Source: G942493375 sp942493375 (GTDB taxonomy: Bacteria; Armatimonadota; UBA5829). Taken from it: a stretch of DNA of 64,000 nucleotides. The DNA lies in contig OW818698.1 of the NCBI GenBank assembly GCA_942493375.1, positions 6,138,001 through 6,202,000 on the forward strand, in the 5' to 3' direction. The translations under genes and the position numbers were made by a program. The stretch's first letter is position 1. The number at the start of each line of letters is the position of its first letter. This document shows positions 33,714 through 41,358 of the stretch, in pieces. The notes below the pieces were generated by a model, which had not been told where the DNA came from, did not search any database, and saw only the letters and a list, made by a program, of their open reading frames with translations.

Positions 33714-33753
33714 GTCTGTCAGTAAATTAACCAACCCTATAGCTTAGTACTAG

Positions 33754-33898
33754 CTAATTCCCCCTTGGAGAAGGGGGTTAGGGGGGATTGATTCCCTTCT
33801 TCTTCTCCCTGCAGATGGGAATTTGGCTTGGTGCTTCGATTTTCAATTGTGCAGAATGAGATCAATCCCCCTAACCCCCTTCTCCAAGGGGGAATTAG
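33754..33898. repeat. Inverted repeat with CCCCCTTGGAGAAGGGGG arms
   Basis: CTAATTCCCCCTTGGAGAAG...GATTGAT at left and ATCAATCCCCC...CTCCAAGGGGGAATTAG at right are exact inverted arms of about 37 bases around a 70-base centre. A further half unit lies at 33911-33928, and a short relative (CCCCCTTCAAAGGGGG) lies at about 36904-36919 inside the PTS operon. Confidence 0.8.
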
Positions 33899-33976
33899 GT
33901 GAGTGCTCCTCCCCAAGGGGGAATTAGCGTGGTTGATACTCGCGAGACTGACCGTTAAACCGACAGGGGCGCTTAC

Positions 33977-35356
33977 ATGCGTGGATCCAAAAAGCATATT
34001 GATCTCCTTGCATGTGCAAAGAGGTTAAGAGTCTTCGCTCCTGGTGATGTTGTTCTGGCTGCAGTCTCTGGTGGCGCTGACAGCGTTGCTATGCTCCACT
34101 CCTTGATTGCCTATTCCAAAGAAATCGGTTTCACTCTACAAGTCTGCCACATAAACCACATGATCCGTCAGACTGCGTGCAATGATGAAGCCTTTGTCGT
34201 CGATTTGTGCAGCCAGTTTGATATCCCCTGTGTAGTTCGAAAAGTCGATGTTCCCGGAATGGTCGTTGATGGTGGTGGAATCGAAGAAGCAGCCAGGAAT
34301 GCACGATATGCTGCGCTGGAGCAGGTTGCAGATGAAATCGGAGCGCGTTGGATTGCAGTCGCGCACACAGCGGATGATGTTGCAGAGACTCTTCTTTTGA
34401 ATATAATCCGCGGGACCGGAATTGATGGATTGGGTTCGATAAAACCTATCAGGGGGCGGATAATCCGTCCGGTTTTGGATGCTACTCGCACGGAAGTCGA
34501 AGAATACATGGAGCAAAACGGGATCAGTTTCGTTGTAGATGAGACCAATACCGACATTTCATACTCCCGCAACCGGATCAGGCATGAACTTATCCCTTAC
34601 CTCCAGACCCATTTCAATCCATCTGTTAAGCAAGCATTGAAGCGGTTATCTATTACCGCCGGAGATGCCTATTCCCTGATTTCAGATCAGAGCAATGAAG
34701 CCAGAAAAAGCCTCGGGGCAGGGGAAGATCTCAGCGTATCAGTTTTCCAGGGCTTACCCAAAGCGGTCAAATATCAAGTCATACGTGAAGAAATCACCAG
34801 AGCCAAAGGTGATCCACTGGATATCGAATTCGAACAGATTCAACGGATTGTAGACGCACTCGACGCAGATATGGGTTTCCACATCACTCTTCCTGGTGGA
34901 GTTATGGAGGTTGTCCGAAAGCATGAATCATTCTGCTTCCGAACAGTCCACGCTCCGGAACAGGAGAAATGGTCAATCGAACTACCGGTCCCAGGCACAA
35001 TAACCATTCCCAATTCAACTCAGACAATTTCATCCAGAATAATTGAGCGCCCGAAATCGTTGAAAGTGCCTCTCTCTACAGCTCTGCTTGATCCGAATCG
35101 TATAAAAGGCCAACTAATAATCCGCTGCCCCCAGCCCGGAGACCGCATCGTCCCCTTCGGTATGAAAGGCTCTAAAAAACTCCAGGACATCTTCGTAGAC
35201 GCCCACATCCCAGCCAGAAAGCGCCCCAACTGGCCAATAATAACAGACACCGAAAAAATCCTCTGGCTCCCCAACCTGGTAACATCAGACCAGTCAGCAG
35301 TCCTGCAAACCACCCAAACCATAATAGAACTCACAACTTGTCATCCTGAAGAATGA
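33977..35356 (+). CDS. tilS: tRNA(Ile)-lysidine synthetase
   Basis: 459 residues. The N-type ATP pyrophosphatase loop is LAAVSGGADSVAMLHSL (about residues 25-42). VCHINHMIRQTACNDEAFV, AHTADDVAETLLLNIIRGTG and DETNTDISYSRNRIRHELIP are the conserved TilS blocks. The C-terminal half holds the TilS-specific substrate domain (IRCPQPGDRIVPFGMKGSKK, IPARKRPNWPIITD). It adds lysine to C34 of the CAU-anticodon isoleucine tRNA so that it reads AUA. The last codons (CHPEE and TGA) are contributed by a family C repeat that starts at 35339, so the native C-terminus was modified by repeat insertion without damage to the conserved part. Confidence 0.95.
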   Translation: MRGSKKHIDLLACAKRLRVFAPGDVVLAAVSGGADSVAMLHSLIAYSKEIGFTLQVCHINHMIRQTACNDEAFVVDLCSQFDIPCVVRKVDVPGMVVDGGGIEEAARNARYAALEQVADEIGARWIAVAHTADDVAETLLLNIIRGTGIDGLGSIKPIRGRIIRPVLDATRTEVEEYMEQNGISFVVDETNTDISYSRNRIRHELIPYLQTHFNPSVKQALKRLSITAGDAYSLISDQSNEARKSLGAGEDLSVSVFQGLPKAVKYQVIREEITRAKGDPLDIEFEQIQRIVDALDADMGFHITLPGGVMEVVRKHESFCFRTVHAPEQEKWSIELPVPGTITIPNSTQTISSRIIERPKSLKVPLSTALLDPNRIKGQLIIRCPQPGDRIVPFGMKGSKKLQDIFVDAHIPARKRPNWPIITDTEKILWLPNLVTSDQSAVLQTTQTIIELTTCHPEE

Positions 35357-35415
35357 AGGATCTGCTTTTACGTTATTTACAAGAAAAGCAGATCCTTCAT
35401 ACTTCAGGATGACAT
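35339..35415. repeat. Family C palindrome overlapping the tilS stop
   Basis: TGTCATCCTGAAGAATGAAG (then GATCTGCTTTT) pairs with the right arm AAAAGCAGATCCTTCATACT (then TCAGGATGACA). The left arm encodes the final residues and stop of TilS. It may also act as a transcription terminator hairpin. Confidence 0.85.
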
Positions 35416-35428
35416 TGTGCAGGACTCG

Positions 35429-35549
35429 CTCGGGTGCAATTTGCAATTGCACCCGAGCGGGGGATACATTTTTAATTTCGCGTGTTTAGCGTATTTTGCG
35501 GTTCTCCCTTAAAAATCTGCGTAAATCTGTGTAATCTGCGGATGATTAT
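35429..35549. repeat. Palindrome plus dispersed AATCTGCG repeat
   Basis: CTCGGGTGCAATT and AATTGCACCCGAG form a palindrome (35429-35458), copy 3 of the family seen at 2585. It is followed by a TTTCGCGTGTTTAGCGTATT...AATCTGCGTAAATCTG segment related to those near 11105 and 41134. Confidence 0.6.
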
Positions 35550-35636
35550 TCCCTAGCAGGTTGCCGGAATCCCCAAATTTCGTGAAATATGATATCCTAA
35601 TGCAAAGAGAATTATACCCGGGGGAAGAATTGGCAT

Positions 35637-36866
35637 ATGAAAGCTAATATTATGGGAGTTTTGCAGCGGATTGGTAAATCGCTGATGATGCCTATCGCTG
35701 TGCTGCCTGCAGCGGCGCTGCTTTTGCGTTTTGGTGAGCTTATTCAATCACAGGCACCGACAGGCCTCATTCACACCATTGGTTTTGTCATGATGAAGGG
35801 TGGGGGAGCAGTTTTTGACAACCTGCCTCTCATTTTCTCCATCGGTGTAGCTATAGGTTTTGCAGCAGATGCTGGTGTTGCCGGACTCGCGGCTCTGACT
35901 GGTTATCTCGTCATGACCAAGACCATTGAAGCCGTACATCCAGGACTAAACCCCGGTGATCCATCAACTGTGAACATGGGTGTTCTCGGTGGTTTGCTTA
36001 TGGGTCTGGTTGCAGCAAGCCTCTATAATAAATACCACCGGATTAGACTTCCTCGGGCGCTTGGGTTCTTCGGCGGTAAGCGGTTTGTTCCTATAGTAAC
36101 TTCATTTGCGGCTCTTGGCATTGGGCTTCTGGCTTCATGGATATGGCCGTATGTTCAGGATGCTATTCAGGCTGGCGGCAACGCCTTAATTGCCAGCGGA
36201 CCTGTCGGAGTGTTCTTCTATGGAGTAGCAAACAGACTGCTCATTCCATTTGGACTGCACCACGTGATCAACACCATGGTCTGGTTCGACTTAGGTTCAT
36301 TTACCAATGAAGCAGGTAAAGTCATCCACGGTGATTTAAATCGATTTGCAGCAGGTGATCCGACTGCTGGTCAGTTTATGACCGGTTTCTATCCGATAAT
36401 GATGTTCGCTCTGCCTGCTATCTGCCTGGCAATGGTGCATGAGTCCAAATCGACACAGAGAAAAGTTGTGGCTGGTATTCTGATGGGATCCGCTCTGACT
36501 TCGCTTATAACCGGAATTACAGAACCGATTGAGTTCTCGTTCATGTTCCTTGCTCCTCTACTTTATGGAGTGCATGCGATACTCACAGGTTCTGCAATGG
36601 CTCTATGTGAAGCACTCGGAATCAAACACGGTTTTGGATTTTCCGCAGGTTTCATTGACTATCTTCTTTTCTGGGGAAAAGCAACTAAACCCATTCTCCT
36701 GCTCCCGATAGGAGTAGCCTATGGTACGGTTTACTACTTCCTGTTCAGATACATAATCCGCAAAATGGACCTGAAAACCCCGGGCAGAGAACCCGATGAA
36801 GAAGAAGAAGCCGAAGCTGCAGAAGCTGAAGCAGCAGAATCTGCCACAATTCAACCACAGATTTAG
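35637..36866 (+). CDS. PTS EIIC permease, glucose/N-acetylglucosamine type
   Basis: A 409-residue membrane transporter of the PTS glucose superfamily. It starts VLQRIGKSLMMPIAVLPAAA with about 10 hydrophobic segments. The conserved sugar-site region is GITEPIEFSFMFLAPLLYG (about residue 300), and GLHHVINTMVWF and GFSAGFIDYLLFWGKA are as in NagE/PtsG proteins, closer to NagE. The C-terminus ends in an acidic linker (EEEEAEAAEAEAAES) where EIIB would be fused in single-chain forms; here EIIB is separate. GGGGGAAG precedes the ATG. It is the first gene of a complete five-gene PTS operon, so the sugar is phosphorylated during entry. GlcNAc or glucose is the likely substrate. Confidence 0.92.
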   Translation: MKANIMGVLQRIGKSLMMPIAVLPAAALLLRFGELIQSQAPTGLIHTIGFVMMKGGGAVFDNLPLIFSIGVAIGFAADAGVAGLAALTGYLVMTKTIEAVHPGLNPGDPSTVNMGVLGGLLMGLVAASLYNKYHRIRLPRALGFFGGKRFVPIVTSFAALGIGLLASWIWPYVQDAIQAGGNALIASGPVGVFFYGVANRLLIPFGLHHVINTMVWFDLGSFTNEAGKVIHGDLNRFAAGDPTAGQFMTGFYPIMMFALPAICLAMVHESKSTQRKVVAGILMGSALTSLITGITEPIEFSFMFLAPLLYGVHAILTGSAMALCEALGIKHGFGFSAGFIDYLLFWGKATKPILLLPIGVAYGTVYYFLFRYIIRKMDLKTPGREPDEEEEAEAAEAEAAESATIQPQI

Positions 36867-36980
36867 TTAAAACAATTTATCTTGAAATAACGTACAACCT
36901 ATACCCCCTTCAAAGGGGGAATAGGTAGTGCTTACTGGTTACCATATTCTTAAAACTATATACAACCCGGAGGTATACAA

Positions 36981-37211
36981 ATGGACGCTGGTAATATTTT
37001 GGCTGCACTTGGTGGGAAAGAGAATGTTGAGTATCTGGACAGCTGTATCACCCGCTTGCGCATAACCGTGCGTGATCTTGAGAAAGTGAATGAACGCTCT
37101 CTCAAGAAAGAAGGCGCGGTCGGTATAGTGAAACTTGGGGGTGGAAACATCCAGGTTATACTCGGTACCGAAGCTGAGCTGATCGAACAAGACATCAAAG
37201 ACCTGATGTAG
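36981..37211 (+). CDS. PTS EIIB, glucose family
   Basis: A 76-residue stand-alone EIIB. The phosphorylated cysteine lies in EYLDSCITRLRITVRD (Cys23), the classic C-x-T-R-L-R motif. The rest (KKEGAVGIVKLGGGNIQVIL) covers the conserved beta strands. It passes phosphate from EIIA histidine to the sugar in EIIC. It is separated from EIIC by 114 bases containing a CCCCCTTCAAAGGGGG hairpin, which could differentially adjust expression. CCGGAGGT precedes the ATG and gives strong initiation. Confidence 0.94.
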   Translation: MDAGNILAALGGKENVEYLDSCITRLRITVRDLEKVNERSLKKEGAVGIVKLGGGNIQVILGTEAELIEQDIKDLM

Positions 37212-37220
37212 AGGCGGTTT

Positions 37221-37673
37221 ATGTCTATAATCATTTATTCACCCATTACGGGTAAGCTTGTCCCTATAGAGTCCGTTTCCGATCCTGTTTTTTCTGAGAA
37301 AATGCTGGGAGATGGGGTCGCGATACTCCCTGAAGAGGGTGTCGTGTTGGCTCCGGCATCCGGAACGATCTCTGCTCTGCCTGCAAGTGGTCACGCTTTT
37401 GGTATGATCCTTGCCCCCGGAGTCGAACTGCTGGTGCATGTCGGAATAGACACGGTCGATATGAACGGACAGGGGTTTACTCTACTGGCTGCAAAAGATC
37501 AACAGATCGAGACCGGCCAACGGATGATTGAGTTCAGCATTGATGCAATTAAAGCAGCCGGGAAGGATACGATCTCCCCGGTTGTATTGATCGGTGCTGA
37601 GATTAACGTCCTGGCCAAAGACCATGTAGAAGCAGGGGAGCCCCTGTTTGAGATTATCGGAGTTGAATTATGA
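37221..37673 (+). CDS. PTS EIIA, glucose (Crr) family
   Basis: A 150-residue EIIA of the Crr fold. The opening is PITGKLVPIESVSDPVFSEK, with GDGVAILPEEGVVLAPASGT next. The two active-site histidines lie in ASGHAFGMILAPGVELLVHV (SGHA, and LVHVGIDTV). His of LVHVGIDT accepts phosphate from HPr. In proteobacteria Crr is also a global regulator; whether this one regulates transport cannot be said. It begins 9 bases after EIIB and its stop overlaps the ptsH ATG by four bases. Confidence 0.94.
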   Translation: MSIIIYSPITGKLVPIESVSDPVFSEKMLGDGVAILPEEGVVLAPASGTISALPASGHAFGMILAPGVELLVHVGIDTVDMNGQGFTLLAAKDQQIETGQRMIEFSIDAIKAAGKDTISPVVLIGAEINVLAKDHVEAGEPLFEIIGVEL

Positions 37674-37930
37674 CCGAACAGACTGTAACTCTGCACCCGG
37701 AGATGGCGCTCCATGCCAGGCCTGCAGCAAAGTTTGTCCAGGCAGCCAAACGCTTTGATGCCAGGATCACCGTGGAAAAAGATGGCAAAGTAGCGAATGC
37801 GATCAGCCCGATATCGCTGATGGGTATCGATGCCGGTAAAGGTTCTACAGTGATTATTCGTGCAGAAGGAGCTGATGAAGTTATCGCTGTCGAAACGCTC
37901 ATGAAAATATTGGTGGACGGTCCGGGATGA
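37670..37930 (+). CDS. ptsH: Phosphocarrier protein HPr
   Basis: 86 residues. The phosphorylation histidine lies in MALHARPAAKFVQAAKRFD (His15 in the ALHARPA motif). The region that contains regulatory Ser46 in Firmicutes reads ANAISPISLMGIDAGKGS; it keeps Ser residues but departs from the usual KSIMGVMSL pattern. No HPr kinase gene lies nearby, so serine regulation is uncertain. It moves phosphate from Enzyme I to EIIA. The start and stop both overlap neighbouring genes by four bases, indicating translational coupling and balanced synthesis. Confidence 0.95.
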   Translation: MTEQTVTLHPEMALHARPAAKFVQAAKRFDARITVEKDGKVANAISPISLMGIDAGKGSTVIIRAEGADEVIAVETLMKILVDGPG

Positions 37931-39486
37931 TTCGTCTAAATGGTCTGCCGGTTTCGGAAGGCATCGGAATCGGTCCTTCACAGTCTGACAGCAGTGTCTC
38001 AGGTTCGCAGGAACCGGCACTGGATGCATCCAGCGAACAGTTACGTTTCGACAAAGCTCTGGCGATGGCTGTTGAGCAGGTTTCGGGTATGAGGAATGTC
38101 GCTGTTGATGATGAACGCAAGGATATTCTGGATGCTCACCTGTCTATGATCGAGGACCCGGAACTGGCTGAGGATGTTGCAAGACGGATATCCGGTGGTG
38201 ATTCTGCTCAGAATGCCGTGGAAGGCGCTGTAGAGGCCATTGCGGTGATGTTTGAGAGCCTGCAAGACGAATACCTGAGGGCCCGCGCAGCTGATATACG
38301 TGATATCAAAGACAGACTGATCCGCAACCTCGCTGGAGAGCAGCGCGAAATTACCCCAGGCTGCATTTATATTGTCGAAGAATTATTCCCGTCAACGGTC
38401 CCATCTCTGGCAGGTGTTGCAGGAGTTGTCAGTGAAAAGGGTGGGGGCACTTCCCATGCAGCGATCCTGATCCGGGCATCCGGTATACCTGCAGTATTTG
38501 GTGTAGAGAACATCACACAGCTTGGGGCTTCCGGCACTGCGATGATTGTCGATGGGTCTTCAGGTGATGTTATTATCGATCCTGACCTGGATACTCTTGA
38601 GAACTACAAGCATCGAATGACCGAAAGCACCGATTCTGTGCGCGAAGCAATTATATCACTGCTTAATGGTGAAAAGCTGCTTGTTAAAGCCAACATCAGC
38701 TCAGTGGATGAATCTGCAGACATTGCCAGGCTGGGAGCTGACGGTATAGGTGTAGTGCGCACTGAGTTTTTGTTTGACGGACGAGATACCGAACCTACCG
38801 AAGATGAACAGTTTGAAGCCTACAGCAGCATACTAAAGAATGCCGCCGGACTGCCGGTCGTCATCCGCACCCTCGATGCCGGCAGCGATAAGCCCCTGGC
38901 ATTTGTTCCAATACCAATTGAACCCAATCCTGCCCTCGGGCTGCGCGGTCTCAGGGTCTCTCTTGCACAGCCAAAGCTCTTCAAGACCCAACTCAGGGCC
39001 ATACTCCGGGCAGCGCAGTTCGGTCCGGTAACCATAATGTATCCAATGGTAACAAACCCGGATGAGCTCGCAAAAGCTGCAGCACTCCTGGATGAAGCAC
39101 GCAGTGAACTTCAGGCGCGTGACATTCAACCAGGCAAAGTATTGATCGGTGCAATGATCGAAGTCCCCTCCGCAGCCCTCAGAGCCGCAGAGATCGCCCA
39201 GCTGGTCGATTATATGAGCATAGGCACAAACGACCTGACCCAATACACCCTGGCAACAGATAGAATAAATAACTCCGTGGCTGCATTATATGAAGAAACC
39301 AATCCCGCCGTTCTGGAACTGATCAGGCTAACCAACAAAGCCGGAAAAGCCAAAGCCATCCAGGTAGGAGTCTGCGGAGAAATGGCCTCCAAACCAGCCG
39401 CATTGATTGAGTTAATAAAACTGGGAATAAGAGAAATCAGCGTAAGCGTGCCGTTTATTGGGAAGCTGAAGAGTTTGGTGAGATAG
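37927..39486 (+). CDS. ptsI: PTS Enzyme I (phosphoenolpyruvate-protein phosphotransferase)
   Basis: 519 residues, shorter than the usual 570 or so, with loss mainly between domains. The N-terminal swivelling domain has the phospho-His motif EKGGGTSHAAILIRASGIPA (His at the centre). The C-terminal PEP-binding barrel has GIGVVRTEFLFDGRD, IRTLDAGSDKPLAF and NPALGLRGLRVSL. IMYPMVTNPDEL and GAMIEVPSAALRA follow, and the active-site Cys lies in QVGVCGEMASKP. It transfers phosphate from PEP to HPr and drives the preceding permease. Having EI and HPr in the same operon as the sugar-specific parts suggests that this may be the organism's main PTS. Confidence 0.95.
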   Translation: MIRLNGLPVSEGIGIGPSQSDSSVSGSQEPALDASSEQLRFDKALAMAVEQVSGMRNVAVDDERKDILDAHLSMIEDPELAEDVARRISGGDSAQNAVEGAVEAIAVMFESLQDEYLRARAADIRDIKDRLIRNLAGEQREITPGCIYIVEELFPSTVPSLAGVAGVVSEKGGGTSHAAILIRASGIPAVFGVENITQLGASGTAMIVDGSSGDVIIDPDLDTLENYKHRMTESTDSVREAIISLLNGEKLLVKANISSVDESADIARLGADGIGVVRTEFLFDGRDTEPTEDEQFEAYSSILKNAAGLPVVIRTLDAGSDKPLAFVPIPIEPNPALGLRGLRVSLAQPKLFKTQLRAILRAAQFGPVTIMYPMVTNPDELAKAAALLDEARSELQARDIQPGKVLIGAMIEVPSAALRAAEIAQLVDYMSIGTNDLTQYTLATDRINNSVAALYEETNPAVLELIRLTNKAGKAKAIQVGVCGEMASKPAALIELIKLGIREISVSVPFIGKLKSLVR

Positions 39487-40263
39487 ATGTCGGATCCCGA
39501 AATTCGTTTCGAAGAAGCAACAGAAAAACTCTACGTAGTGTTTGCAGGTTACCCACTACCTGTCGATACTGGCATGTGTGATCACTGCTATGATCCTGAA
39601 GACGAGTTGAAACTGCATTCGAAGCCACTTAGAGATTTAACTGACAAAGATCTCTACAAGTACAGTTGGAGTGCATTATTAACCTGGGGAGATAATGATG
39701 TATTTAAGCACTTTCTCCCAAGGTTGTTTTATCTGGTTGTGCTGCCATCTTCAGATTTAGCTGTAAAGGAAGTAATTTTCAAGAAATTATACCACGCAGA
39801 ATGGAGAAGCTGGCCGGTTGAGGAAATAGCTGCTGTTGAGGAATTCTTGATGGCTGCCTGGGAATATTCTCTTGCGCGTGATGAAAGCTTTGAATCCGAT
39901 CTCTTGTGTGGTATTGGGCAAGTTGTGGACGATTTAGCGCCATATCTGACAGTGTGGGAAACATCCGGACTGGTGGCCCTTGGGCATCTTTCTGAGTTTA
40001 TAGCTATTGAGAGTATGAATATTGCTATTAAGCATAAACTGAATGACACATTCTGGCAAGACAAATCATATGAAGGTGATCCATGGTGTAACGACAGAAC
40101 CGCCCAAATGAACCAGGTGATCGAATGGCTCGAAAAACCATCTACTCTGCAGTTGCTTGAGAATGCATTCCTCGAAAACCAGGAACATCCCTTTGCAGCA
40201 AGCATCGCCGAAGGTGCAGACTATTTACGTTGGATAGAAACATATCGAAAGAACACAAACTGA
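39487..40263 (+). CDS. Conserved hypothetical protein, Cys-motif family, copy 1
   Basis: 258 residues, starting directly after the ptsI stop. The N-terminus reads FEEATEKLYVVFAGYPLP, then GMCDHCYDPEDELKLHSKPL, a C-x2-C motif with nearby His (about residues 29-45) that may bind zinc. TWGDNDVFKHFLPRLFYLVV follows, then an all-helical body. The C-terminus (MNQVIEWLEKPSTLQLLENA, ASIAEGADYLRWIETYRKNT) is nearly identical to the adjacent paralogue. Related proteins are scattered in several phyla as hypothetical proteins of unknown role. Tandem arrangement with copy 2, separated by 51 bases, implies recent duplication. Its contact with ptsI may be chance. Confidence 0.75.
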   Translation: MSDPEIRFEEATEKLYVVFAGYPLPVDTGMCDHCYDPEDELKLHSKPLRDLTDKDLYKYSWSALLTWGDNDVFKHFLPRLFYLVVLPSSDLAVKEVIFKKLYHAEWRSWPVEEIAAVEEFLMAAWEYSLARDESFESDLLCGIGQVVDDLAPYLTVWETSGLVALGHLSEFIAIESMNIAIKHKLNDTFWQDKSYEGDPWCNDRTAQMNQVIEWLEKPSTLQLLENAFLENQEHPFAASIAEGADYLRWIETYRKNTN

Positions 40264-40314
40264 GAATAGTGAAGTATTTGTATACATAATCAGCAAGCAA
40301 CTCAAGGTGAACTG

Positions 40315-41091
40315 ATGTCCGATCCCAAAACTCGTTTTGAAGAAGCCATAGAAAGACTCTATACCTCATTTGCTGGCTACCCATTGCCGGGAAATACCGG
40401 GATGTGTTATCACTGTTATGATCCTGAAGAGGAGTTAAAATTGCATTCGAAACCACTTAGGGATCTAAGTGGCGATGACCTAGATTTATACAGTTGGAAA
40501 GCATTATCGACGTGGGGAGATGACTATATTTTCAGGCATTTTCTGCCAAGACTATTCGAACTCGCTTTTCAGATTCCAGCCTCAGTTCTGGACCCGGAGG
40601 ACATTGCTGGCAAATTAAACCTTGCAGAATGGCGCACCTGGCCGGTAGATGAGATTGAAGCTGTTCAGAGTTTTCTCATGGCAGCCTGGGAATATGCCCT
40701 TGCGTCTGATGACTATAGTGAAATTGATGATCTGTTAAGTGCAATTGGACAGGCAGAGGATGATATGTCGCCTTATCTGGAAGCTTGGGAGAAATCCGGG
40801 ATTGTCGGACTTGCGTATTTATCAGGATTTATAACAGAAGAATACGCATATATAGCACAAAGCCATAAACTGACAAATGTGCACTGGCAAGCAATAGGTT
40901 CTAAGTCTTCATATCGTGACGATAGAACCGCCCAAATGAACCAGGTAATTGAGTGGCTGGAAAAACCATCTACCTGTGAATTGCTTGAAAATGCATACCT
41001 GGAAAATCCAAATCATCCCCTCGCAGCAAGCATCGCCGAAGGTGCTGACTATTTACGCTGGATAGAAACATACCGAAAGAACACAACCTGA
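40315..41091 (+). CDS. Conserved hypothetical protein, Cys-motif family, copy 2
   Basis: 258 residues, the tandem paralogue of the previous gene and of exactly the same length. It keeps GMCYHCYDPEEELKLHSKPL, TWGDDYIFRHFLPRLFEL and the C-terminal QMNQVIEWLEKPST...ASIAEGADYLRWIETYRKNT region. The middle (about 90-200) has diverged more than the ends, so gene conversion or selection at the ends is possible. CAAGGTGA stands 5-8 bases before the ATG. No membrane segment or signal peptide is present. Function is unknown; the C-x2-C and His pattern suggests a small metal site. Confidence 0.75.
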   Translation: MSDPKTRFEEAIERLYTSFAGYPLPGNTGMCYHCYDPEEELKLHSKPLRDLSGDDLDLYSWKALSTWGDDYIFRHFLPRLFELAFQIPASVLDPEDIAGKLNLAEWRTWPVDEIEAVQSFLMAAWEYALASDDYSEIDDLLSAIGQAEDDMSPYLEAWEKSGIVGLAYLSGFITEEYAYIAQSHKLTNVHWQAIGSKSSYRDDRTAQMNQVIEWLEKPSTCELLENAYLENPNHPLAASIAEGADYLRWIETYRKNTT

Positions 41092-41133
41092 AGGGTCTAG
41101 AGGCTTACCAAATCATTTCACGGAAACACAGAC

Positions 41134-41211
41134 TAAATTTTCGCGTATTTAGCGCATTTAGCGGTTCCCTTCCCAAAAAATCTGCGTTAATCTGCGGATA
41201 ATAATTCTGGA
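41134..41211. repeat. Dispersed TTTCGCG...AATCTGCG repeat
   Basis: TTTTCGCGTATTTAGCGCAT followed by a Pu/Py-rich stretch and AATCTGCGTTAATCTGCGG. It is related to 35477-35549 and about 11105-11215. Confidence 0.55.
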
Positions 41212-41257
41212 AAGTTCATCGGAGACAGGAAGTAAAATGGGGGATTGGAAAAAGCTT

Positions 41258-41348
41258 TGGCGGAGCGGCTGGGATTCGAACCCAGGAGCGAGTTACCCCG
41301 CTACAGCATTTCCAGTGCTGCTCCTTCGACCAACTCGGACACCACTCC
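41258..41348 (-). tRNA. tRNA-Ser (anticodon GGA), CCA encoded
   Basis: Read on the minus strand, the acceptor GGAGTGG pairs with CCGCTCC, followed by discriminator G and an encoded CCA (41258-41260). The anticodon stem CAGCA/TGCTG frames the loop CTGGAAA, so the anticodon is GGA, which reads UCC and UCU. The T arm is CTGGG-TTCGAAT-CCCAG. The long variable arm (AGCGGGGTAACTCGCT) is diagnostic of the serine/leucine class. It begins 10 bases after the stop of the minus-strand phosphoesterase gene, so it may be co-transcribed with it. Confidence 0.97.
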
Positions 41349-41358
41349 AAAGCGAAAT

